Source: Eubacterium sp.
GTDB lineage: Bacteria; Bacillota; Clostridia; Lachnospirales; Lachnospiraceae
Reading direction: 5' to 3'
DNA length: 9,334 bases
Assembly (NCBI GenBank): GCA_017445525.1
Contig: JAFSTZ010000156.1
Location: 1 to 9,334, forward strand
The position numbers and the translations under genes are program-made. The notes under the pieces are model-generated. The model saw only the letters and a program-made list of their open reading frames with translations, was not told the DNA's origin and did no database searches. Shown here one piece after another: positions 1-5,359 of this stretch; position 1 is the first letter of the stretch; each line of letters begins with the position of its first letter.

Positions 1-120
1 AAGAAGATGCAGGAGATCCTCGATGAGGTATTCGGCAAGGGCATCTCAGATATGTTCTCAGACAGCGAAGGCACGGATGGTGAGTACACGGAATCAGAAT
101 CTTATAATTACGCAGCCTAA
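1..120 (+). CDS. 3' end of an unidentified gene (partial)
   Basis: Frame 1 is open from the first base to a TAA at 118-120, giving the last 39 residues of a protein that starts outside the window. The tail contains a short charged helix-like stretch (KKMQEILDEVF) followed by an acidic, Ser/Thr/Glu-rich, probably disordered end finishing in YNYAA. A terminator hairpin begins five bases after the stop, which supports this as a real gene end. No domain can be recognised from this fragment and no function is assigned. Codon use resembles that of the neighbouring chromosomal genes. Confidence 0.6.
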   Translation, partial: KKMQEILDEVFGKGISDMFSDSEGTDGEYTESESYNYAA

Positions 121-124
121 AGAA

Positions 125-164
125 AACACCCCGAGATTGATGCAATCGCACATCCCGGGGTGTT
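125..164. terminator. Bidirectional terminator between convergent genes
   Basis: AACACCCCG (125-133) pairs perfectly with CGGGGTGTT (156-164) across a 22-base loop. The plus strand continues into TATTTATATAT, and the minus strand runs from the stem into TTTTCTTTAGG. It lies between the stop of the upstream plus-strand gene (120) and the stop of the minus-strand kinase (180), so it can end transcription from both sides. Confidence 0.8.
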
Positions 165-179
165 ATTTATATATGAATA

Positions 180-1643
180 TCAGTCCGTCTCATCCGGCGC
201 CTCCGTCTCAGGAAAGTTCATCGTAAAGCAGGTGCCGTTCTGTGCGTCACTGTCTACCGATATCGTACCACCGTGACGCTCGACTATGTTTTTGGCAACA
301 ACCAGACCCAGTCCGGAGCCCTCTCTGGCTCCGTGGGTCGACGCTCTGTAGAACTTATCAAATACATGATCAAGCTCATCCTGAGGGATCACTACTCCGT
401 GATCCCTTACGGATGCAGTGATATATCCATCTGATCTTTCGATATGAACTCTTATCTCTGTCCCGGGATCGCAGTACTTTATGGCGTTTTGCATAAGTAC
501 CACAAAGACCTGCCTGATCCTGTCATAATCTCCCATGATCAGAGACATCTCATCGTTATAGGTCACCTCACCGGTGAGATCTTTCTCCTTCATAAGGATA
601 CGCAGGCCTCTCATGGCGTCCTGAGCGACGGCGATGACATTTATAACCTCGGTGTCGAGCTCAAAATCAGGGTTCTGCATGCGAGACAGTATGAGCAGAT
701 CCGATACGAGGCGCTCCATCGTGCTGCACTCATCCTGTATCCTCTTTAAGTAATCATCCCTCTTGGCCGGATCCGATACCACGCCCTCCACGAGTGTGTC
801 CGCATACCCCTTGGTGACAGTGATGGGCGTCCTGAGCTCATGTGAGACATTGGAGAAAAAGTCTCTCCTTGACTGTTCAACTCCCTCTCTGTACTCCTCA
901 GCCTCCTGCAGCTGTTCTGCCAGCTCATCCATGGTATCCGCCAGAGATCCGAGCTCATCCTTTCTGATAATACCGGTTGTCCCCATATAGTCGCCGGCTG
1001 CGATCTCACCTGCGAACTCATCTATCCTGATGATAGGTCTCACGAGCTGCCTCGAGAATATCAATGCAAGGAATATGGCGATCACCGCTCCCAGTCCCAC
1101 GCAAAGGATCATGTATTTCTGATACTGTTTGATCGTGTTTGACGTCATCCTCATGGGCCCGTTTACGACTACGGCTCCGATGACATTTTTATTGCTATCA
1201 TAAATCGGCGAGGCCACATGCATCATATCTCTGTCATACACCTCGTCGTGATCGGTATAGCTTCTCTTCTTCCCCTTGAATGCCGCCTCGAGGATGCCCT
1301 TCATCTTTTCAGAAAGATCCATCTGATCCGGTACTACATTGGTATAGTTATCAGGAAGAGGAGTCTGCGCATCGGGATTGGAAAAGATCCATATATCCGT
1401 ACGTCTCGAAGTACCAAAATCCTCGATTGCTGCAAGATAGTTAGAAAAAGTCTCGGTCTCCGAGATAGACGCTGCGTTACCTACCCTGGTAGCGACACTC
1501 TTTGCGAGGTCATTCAGCTGCGACCGGTATGTACCTACGATGTTATTTCTGTTGAATTGCGAGTACAAAAGTCCGATCAGCAGGGTAAATGCGACTATGA
1601 CGAGACCGAAGTATACGAAGACTCTTATAAATATATGCTTCAT
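180..1643 (-). CDS. Membrane sensor histidine kinase, PhoR/ResE-like
   Basis: 487-residue sensor kinase. Transmembrane helix 1 lies at about residues 9-28, an extracytoplasmic sensor region at about 29-177, and transmembrane helix 2 at about 178-197. These are followed by a HAMP linker (about 198-250), a HisKA dimerisation domain with phospho-accepting H268 in SNVSHELRTP, and a HATPase_c domain. The ATPase shows an N box (MQNAIKY, N386), an F box (FDKFYRA, about 428-434) and a G2 box (GSGLGL, 442-447). The G1 box reads DHGVVI (414-419) where DxGxGI is usual, so its second glycine is replaced by valine. The gene starts 9 bases after the response-regulator stop with an AAGGAT ribosome site, so the two form one operon. 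By family knowledge it phosphorylates the adjacent regulator. The signal is not evident; the Pho-box-like sites upstream hint at phosphate. Confidence 0.95.
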   Translation of the reverse strand: MKHIFIRVFVYFGLVIVAFTLLIGLLYSQFNRNNIVGTYRSQLNDLAKSVATRVGNAASISETETFSNYLAAIEDFGTSRRTDIWIFSNPDAQTPLPDNYTNVVPDQMDLSEKMKGILEAAFKGKKRSYTDHDEVYDRDMMHVASPIYDSNKNVIGAVVVNGPMRMTSNTIKQYQKYMILCVGLGAVIAIFLALIFSRQLVRPIIRIDEFAGEIAAGDYMGTTGIIRKDELGSLADTMDELAEQLQEAEEYREGVEQSRRDFFSNVSHELRTPITVTKGYADTLVEGVVSDPAKRDDYLKRIQDECSTMERLVSDLLILSRMQNPDFELDTEVINVIAVAQDAMRGLRILMKEKDLTGEVTYNDEMSLIMGDYDRIRQVFVVLMQNAIKYCDPGTEIRVHIERSDGYITASVRDHGVVIPQDELDHVFDKFYRASTHGAREGSGLGLVVAKNIVERHGGTISVDSDAQNGTCFTMNFPETEAPDETD

Positions 1644-1652
1644 CTTTTATCC

Positions 1653-2342
1653 TTAAATATTTATCTCAAACTTGTAACCCAGACCCCAGATGGTCTTTAT
1701 CTCCCAGTCGGGATGCTCGACCTGATCAAGCTTCGCGCGAAGCCTCTTGATGTGCGAGTCGACGGTACGGCTATCGCCGAAGTAGTCCTGCCCCCAGAGG
1801 CTGTCGAGAAGGTTATCTCTGGTAAATACCTTGCTCGGATTGCCGGCAAGGATCCACATGGTCTCCACTTCCTTCTTGGTCATGGGGAGTTTCTTGGATC
1901 CGACATAAACAGTGTAAGCTTCGATATTTATAGTGAGATCCCCGATGTTTAATACCTTCTTCTCCTCGGTCATATCACTTCGGCCTATACGTCTGAGCAC
2001 CGCTCTCACTCTGGCCATAACCTCATTGCCGCTGAACGGCTTGACGATATAGTCATCCGCTCCGATATCAAGACCCATAACACGCTCGTAATCCTCACCC
2101 TTGGCAGTGACGAGTATGATAGGCACATCCGAGTCTTCCCTGATCTTCTGGCAGACTCTGTATCCATCCATGCCCGGCATCATAACATCGAGAAGTATCA
2201 CGGCAGGATCCGTCTTTTTGAAAAGCTCCAAAGCCTCAAATCCGTCCTTTGCAACTACCGGCTCGAAACCCTCCTTTGCAACATAGGTGGCAAGCACCTC
2301 CCTGATATCCTCGTTGTCGTCAACGATCAAGATCCTCTGCAT
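1653..2342 (-). CDS. OmpR/PhoB-family response regulator
   Basis: 229 residues, the usual length for this family. The N-terminal receiver domain (about 3-117) has the acidic pair D8/D9, phospho-acceptor D52 in LLDVMMPGMDG, T79 and K101 in the KPF motif. The C-terminal winged-helix DNA-binding domain (about 130-227) carries the recognition-helix region RTVDSHIKRLRAKL and the wing IKTIWGLGYKFE. The start is supported by TAGGAGGT (2355 to 2348), five bases upstream of the ATG. It is the first gene of the operon with the sensor kinase downstream. A near-consensus promoter lies at 2448-2420. GTCA-N7-GTCA sites near its start may be its own binding sites, as expected for an autoregulated OmpR-class protein. 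Which OmpR-family subgroup it belongs to (PhoB/PhoP, ResD, other) cannot be settled by reading alone. Confidence 0.96.
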   Translation of the reverse strand: MQRILIVDDNEDIREVLATYVAKEGFEPVVAKDGFEALELFKKTDPAVILLDVMMPGMDGYRVCQKIREDSDVPIILVTAKGEDYERVMGLDIGADDYIVKPFSGNEVMARVRAVLRRIGRSDMTEEKKVLNIGDLTINIEAYTVYVGSKKLPMTKKEVETMWILAGNPSKVFTRDNLLDSLWGQDYFGDSRTVDSHIKRLRAKLDQVEHPDWEIKTIWGLGYKFEINI

Positions 2343-2360
2343 GATATACCTCCTAAGAAA

Positions 2361-2377
2361 TTGACTTTATTATGACA
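2361..2377 (-). promoter_or_regulatory. Pho-box-like operator 1
   Basis: The minus strand reads TGTCATAATAAAGTCAA: two GTCA cores separated by 7 bases, an 11-bp phasing. The E. coli PhoB box is likewise built from CTGTCAT repeats with 11-bp phasing. A third GTCA (2389-2386) lies 9 bases beyond. The site falls between the predicted start of transcription and the ribosome site of the regulator gene, a position that would favour repression or feedback. The matching of sequence and phasing is seen; the binding protein is inferred. Confidence 0.45.
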
Positions 2378-2419
2378 CATAACTGTGACATTTATACCAC
2401 ACGGTATGCTTATAGTATA

Positions 2420-2448
2420 ATTGTAATCAGTTTTAATAAGTATGTCAA
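2420..2448 (-). promoter_or_regulatory. SigA-type promoter of the two-component operon
   Basis: On the minus strand, TTGACA (2448-2443) is followed by a 17-bp spacer and TACAAT (2425-2420). This is a perfect -35 box with a 5/6 -10 box. The predicted start is near 2413, giving a leader of about 70 bases before the response-regulator ATG. The box overlaps a plus-strand TATAAT (2416-2421) that lacks a good -35 partner. Confidence 0.75.
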
Positions 2449-2479
2449 CGAATATTTATTATTTTTCATGAAAATCTGG

Positions 2480-2498
2480 CTATGACACATTTCTGACC
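2480..2498 (-). promoter_or_regulatory. Pho-box-like operator 2
   Basis: The minus strand reads GGTCAGAAATGTGTCATAG, again GTCA-N7-GTCA. It shares an exact 10-bp word, TATGACACAT on the plus strand (2481-2490), with the first site region (2371-2380). It agrees at about 15 of 19 positions with the E. coli Pho box. It lies 31 bp upstream of the -35 of the regulator operon and 11 bp upstream of the likely -10 box of the BIG2 gene, a spacing typical of promoters where an OmpR-class activator replaces the -35 element. Confidence 0.5.
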
Positions 2499-2509
2499 CC
2501 TACGCATGA

Positions 2510-2515
2510 TATTAT
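2510..2515 (+). promoter_or_regulatory. Likely -10 box of the BIG2-protein gene
   Basis: TATTAT (2510-2515) has no recognisable -35 box at 17 bp (ACATTT). Operator 2 overlaps the -35 position, which fits an activator-dependent promoter. Nearby is a perfect 12-bp palindrome, TTTTCATGAAAA (2463-2474), of unknown role. Confidence 0.35.
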
Positions 2516-2559
2516 TTTATTGAACTATGACCCCACATATATTATGGAGGATAAGACTC

Positions 2560-3177
2560 ATGAAAAAGAGCCTGTTCAGAACATTTATGGCATTTGTCTG
2601 TATCATGTGTTTGTTTGCAGGCATGACTACCATATCGCGTGCAGCTCAGCTGCCGAGGCTGAATCTCAAGCGCCTCGATCTGACAAAAAGTACATCATTT
2701 ACGATCAGAGTATATAACCTCGCAGAGGATGAGTCTGCAGTATTTAAGTCAACAGACTCTGAGGTTGCTGCTATCGACAGCGTGTCCGAAGACAAAAAGT
2801 CTGTCGTTATCACCGGCAACTCCGTCGGCAAGTCCACTATCAATGTCAAGATAAAAAAAGCCGGCAAGGTTATAACCACTCTGAAATGCAAGGTTAAGGT
2901 TTCACCTGTTCCGGTCAGCATCAAGTTTTCCGAGGGCACTATCACATTGCTTGAGGGACAGCAGACTTATCTCGATGCTATCATCAAGCCTTACTCAGCT
3001 ACTGAGTCACCGGTATTTGAGAGCAGCAACGAGGAGGTTGCCGTTATAAATGTCAAGGGACTCGTAACTGCCCTGACTCCGGGAAAGGCTGTCATCAAGG
3101 CCACACTGCTTTCCACCGGCAAGACTGCCACCTGTACGGTCATCGTCGAGGAGAATCCGGAAGAGCCTGAGTCATAA
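2560..3177 (+). CDS. Secreted protein with two BIG2 (Ig-like) domains
   Basis: The start is placed at 2560 because GGAGG (2546-2550) lies 9 bases upstream and the protein then opens with a classic signal peptide: MKKS, a hydrophobic core rich in F, M, V, I and C, and a cleavage site near ISRA/AQ. An in-frame ATG at 2527 has no ribosome site and would spoil the signal peptide. The 205-residue product has two bacterial Ig-like group 2 repeats, about residues 35-118 and 119-198. Each has the family pattern of a Ser-rich strand (STDSEVAAI; SSNEEVAVI) and a turn before VG/PGKxxIxxx. The tail is acidic (ENPEEPES). No catalytic domain, cell-wall sorting signal or second membrane anchor is seen, so it is probably released or held non-covalently at the surface. 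BIG2 domains usually mediate adhesion or act as spacers. The role of a stand-alone two-domain protein is unknown. Confidence 0.85.
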   Translation: MKKSLFRTFMAFVCIMCLFAGMTTISRAAQLPRLNLKRLDLTKSTSFTIRVYNLAEDESAVFKSTDSEVAAIDSVSEDKKSVVITGNSVGKSTINVKIKKAGKVITTLKCKVKVSPVPVSIKFSEGTITLLEGQQTYLDAIIKPYSATESPVFESSNEEVAVINVKGLVTALTPGKAVIKATLLSTGKTATCTVIVEENPEEPES

Positions 3178-3195
3178 CTTCATATTAAAAAATTC

Positions 3196-3243
3196 ACTTG
3201 CGAGATTGCATTATTTGTGTTATAATGTAACTCGCAAGTTTTT
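3196..3243 (+). terminator. Long-stem terminator after the BIG2 gene
   Basis: ACTTGCGAG (3196-3204) pairs with CTCGCAAGT (3231-3239). Inside it, past a bulged A, TTGCATTAT pairs with ATAATGTAA (one G-U pair), leaving a 7-base loop. A TTTTT run (3239-3243) follows. The stop of the BIG2 gene is about 20 bases upstream. The same DNA holds the promoter of the next gene. Confidence 0.8.
3198..3226 (+). promoter_or_regulatory. Promoter of the CheX-CheY gene, inside the terminator DNA
   Basis: TTGCGA (3198-3203), a 17-bp spacer and TATAAT (3221-3226) with an extended -10 TGT immediately upstream. Predicted transcription start is near 3233, in the right arm of the terminator, so the new transcript would not contain the full hairpin. 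The pattern CTTGCGAG-N13-TGTTATAATG recurs exactly, in reverse orientation, at 8554-8524. Confidence 0.6.
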
Positions 3244-3261
3244 ATTTACAAAAATGTTACT

Positions 3262-3300
3262 AATCACGTACTCTCCTGATGGGGAGTGGCAACCGTGAAT
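3262..3300 (+). ncRNA. Structured 5' leader hairpin of unknown class
   Basis: The leader of the CheX-CheY gene folds into an outer stem TCACG/CGTGA (3264-3268 with 3294-3298) and an inner stem TACTCTCC/GGGGAGTG (3269-3276 with 3281-3288, G-U pairs included). It has a TGAT tetraloop and a one-sided five-base bulge GCAAC (3289-3293). It ends 35 bases before the GGAGGG ribosome site (3334-3339). Stems around an unpaired purine-rich bulge are common in cis-regulatory RNAs. No known riboswitch consensus was matched, including the GEMM c-di-GMP class. Confidence 0.35.
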
Positions 3301-3344
3301 AGTTAATTGATCGTAATTATCAAATCGCATAACGGAGGGCTGAC

Positions 3345-4646
3345 ATGTTCGCAGAACTATTTGGACGGTACTTAGTTGATGAAAAAGTGATCACGGATGA
3401 CACCCTGACCAAGCTTCTCAAAGAGCAGGCAGAGACTCGAGTGAAACTGGGTATGATGGCCGTAGCCGAGGGATTTATCACCGCTGAACAGGCAACTGAG
3501 ATCAACCGAAAGCAGCAGAAGGAGGACAAGCGTTTCGGTGATATCGCTATCGAGATCGGCGCTCTGACAGAGGCGCAGCTTAACTCCCTTTTGGACAAGC
3601 AGGGAAGCCCTTACATGAGATTTATACAGATCCTGGTAGACGAGACCGATGTCGAGGCGCATGATATAGACGGTCACCTCGAGGGATTCAGAAAGAAAAA
3701 CGGTTTTGACCAGACTGAGCTCGACGCCATCAAAGAGGAGAATGTCGGTGGATACATCTCCGCATTTGCGACAGCTTCGCAGCCTTATGTATCAAATATC
3801 GCCGGTCAGGTTTTGAGAAATATGATCCGCTTTGTCAGCAGTGATTTCTATATCGACAAGCTGCGCAGAGTGGCTGAGGTACCCTATCAGACTCTCGCCA
3901 TACAGCGTTGCCACGGTGATCACTCCATCTATATCGGATTGCTTACCGAGGACAATGACGATGTTTTCCGTATGATCGCGGAGCATATCACAGGCGAGAA
4001 ATATGACTCTATGACTCCCGAGGTTTACGATGCAGTGGGTGAGTTCATAAACGGAGTCAGTGGTTTGATCACAACCGAGCTTGCAAGTGAGCGCATGATC
4101 ATAGAGATCTCTCCGCAGTCATTTTACGAAAAACAGATCATACAGGGGCGCGGTTATATCCTGCCCATCTACATAGAAGGACAGTTGATAGAGCTCTACA
4201 TAGCAGTTGATACCGAGGTGAATGTCGGACTGAACCCCATGGACATCCGCGTTAAGGTAAACACCACAAAGTCCGAGGGCGCAGATGGCAAGCCGACTGT
4301 ACTTATAGTAGATGACTCCGGCTGGTCCAGAACGATCCTGAGAAATCTTCTCGAGAAGAATGATTTTGCCATCATCGGTGAGGCAGGCGACGGCGAGGAG
4401 GCCGTAGAAGCTTACAAGAAACTCAATCCGGATATCGTCACTCTCGATATCACCATGCCGAAGAAGGATGGTATAGAGGCTCTTGCGGATATCATGGCTT
4501 ACGATAAGGACGCCAAGGTAGCGATGATCACCTCCGCAGGTCAGAGAAGCAAGGTGCTCGAGTCACTGAAGCTCGGTGCCGAGAAGTTCATAACCAAGCC
4601 GTTTGATCCGAACCTGGTACTGACGGAGTTGAAGTCACTCATCTGA
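3345..4646 (+). CDS. Chemotaxis-type protein: GspE-N-like, CheX/CheC-like and CheY domains
   Basis: 433 residues with GGAGGG at 3334-3339 before the ATG. Residues about 1-90 contain repeated short helical units (FGRYLVDEKVIT; AVAEGFIT; DIAIEIGALT) like the N-terminal region of type II secretion/pilus ATPases (GspE-N/MshEN type). Residues about 145-305 resemble the CheX/CheC/FliY phosphatase fold and hold the ExxN motif as E233-F-I-N236 within EFINGVSG. Residues about 317-433 are a complete CheY-type receiver with D323/D324, phospho-acceptor D368 in LDITMPKKDG, T396 and K418. By family knowledge CheX removes phosphate from CheY-P, so the protein may regulate its own or a partner's receiver. 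No DNA-binding or membrane segment is seen. It is apparently monocistronic, and no other chemotaxis gene is in the window. The first domain assignment is the least certain. Confidence 0.85.
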   Translation: MFAELFGRYLVDEKVITDDTLTKLLKEQAETRVKLGMMAVAEGFITAEQATEINRKQQKEDKRFGDIAIEIGALTEAQLNSLLDKQGSPYMRFIQILVDETDVEAHDIDGHLEGFRKKNGFDQTELDAIKEENVGGYISAFATASQPYVSNIAGQVLRNMIRFVSSDFYIDKLRRVAEVPYQTLAIQRCHGDHSIYIGLLTEDNDDVFRMIAEHITGEKYDSMTPEVYDAVGEFINGVSGLITTELASERMIIEISPQSFYEKQIIQGRGYILPIYIEGQLIELYIAVDTEVNVGLNPMDIRVKVNTTKSEGADGKPTVLIVDDSGWSRTILRNLLEKNDFAIIGEAGDGEEAVEAYKKLNPDIVTLDITMPKKDGIEALADIMAYDKDAKVAMITSAGQRSKVLESLKLGAEKFITKPFDPNLVLTELKSLI

Positions 4647-4666
4647 AACTCTTTATGAGTTTATAT

Positions 4667-4701
4667 ATGCAGTCGTTCTGCTGTAGACAAAACGACTGCA
4701 T
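4667..4701. repeat. Perfect 11-bp inverted repeat before the endonuclease gene
   Basis: ATGCAGTCGTT (4667-4677) pairs with AACGACTGCAT (4691-4701) around a 13-base loop. No T-run follows on either strand, so it is not a classic intrinsic terminator. It sits between the CheX-CheY stop (4646) and the endonuclease start (4741). It may be a degenerate terminator, an operator for the endonuclease, or an end of the inserted cassette. A smaller stem, AAACTC/GAGTTT (4646-4662), overlaps the end of the preceding gene. Confidence 0.5.
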
Positions 4702-4740
4702 GCTAACAAACTGCAAACATATACCAAAAAGGTAAAACGT

Positions 4741-5331
4741 ATGAACTTTACTATCAAAAACGAAGAGGTTGCCAAGTTTAACGAAAGTAAAAACTATGAT
4801 TTTCCCAAGTACACTACTCAGATTATCAATTTAGCAAACCAGAATGCCGGTGCGACAAGACCAGCAAAGATCGGGCAGCTATCTGATTTGTTTCCTGAAT
4901 ACGAACATTCAGGTTATCAAATAGCTATTGAGTATTGGAGAAAATTCTACGTCGATAAATATCCAGATGTTTTTGATACTGCAACCGAGAGTATATTTGC
5001 GCAGATTGAAAACCTACGAAATGCAATTGATCTCATTGATAAAAAAATGGTTAGAGAATGGGTTGAGGATCTAATTATCAATAAAACATATAATGGATTA
5101 TACTTCCAAAAAGCTATCCTCGCTTTTCTCGCAGAGAAGAAAAACACCTCATATAGACTTGCAAATCCCGTCGAAGAGGCTAAAGGAATAGATGGTTTTG
5201 TAGGTGAAACACCATATTCCGTGAAACCCGACACATATAAAACCATGAATCGACTCCCGGAATCAATTGATATTAAAATGATTTATTATACAAAGACGAA
5301 AACCGGATTAAAGATAGAGGTGGAAGATTAA
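4741..5331 (+). CDS. Type II restriction endonuclease, MjaI family (probable CTAG cutter)
   Basis: 196 residues, a typical size for a small type II enzyme. The sequence matches what I recall of the MjaI endonuclease family: the N-terminal block FPKYTTQIINLANQNA followed by TRPAKIGQLSDL, a central helical block with NKTYNGLYFQKAIL, and a catalytic-looking block with E145/E146, GID (D151) and SVK (K162). The last resembles a PD-(D/E)xK-type active site. MjaI cuts CTAG, so the same target is inferred. The ribosome site is a weak AAAGGT seven bases before the ATG and no strong promoter was found, consistent with low expression. The gene is convergent with its methyltransferase and is visibly more AT-rich than the flanking chemotaxis and radA genes, suggesting horizontal transfer. 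The last codons form one arm of the terminator at 5308-5353. Specificity is inferred from family only. Confidence 0.82.
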   Translation: MNFTIKNEEVAKFNESKNYDFPKYTTQIINLANQNAGATRPAKIGQLSDLFPEYEHSGYQIAIEYWRKFYVDKYPDVFDTATESIFAQIENLRNAIDLIDKKMVREWVEDLIINKTYNGLYFQKAILAFLAEKKNTSYRLANPVEEAKGIDGFVGETPYSVKPDTYKTMNRLPESIDIKMIYYTKTKTGLKIEVED

Positions 5332-5353
5332 TATCCTCCACCTCTATCTTTAA
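5308..5353. terminator. Bidirectional terminator between endonuclease and methyltransferase
   Basis: A perfect 17-bp inverted repeat (5308-5324 with 5337-5353, core AAAGATAGAGGTGGA) with a 12-base loop. Both strands leave the stem through TCTTTAA. The left arm encodes the last residues of the endonuclease and the right arm ends six bases before the methyltransferase stop. The T-tracts are short, so strength rests on the long stem. It may also limit antisense read-through between the two convergent genes. Confidence 0.75.
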
Positions 5354-5359
5354 GAGTGC

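Noticed and set aside
1218..1952. 244-codon plus-strand ORF
   Set aside because: It lies antisense across the end of the response regulator and the start of the kinase, both of which have clear domains. Its translation shows no recognisable domain.
3276..3295. SAM-I riboswitch, suggested by the CTGATGGGG and GGCAACC words
   Set aside because: The conserved SAM-I 5' strand and four-way junction are absent, and the downstream gene is not in methionine metabolism.
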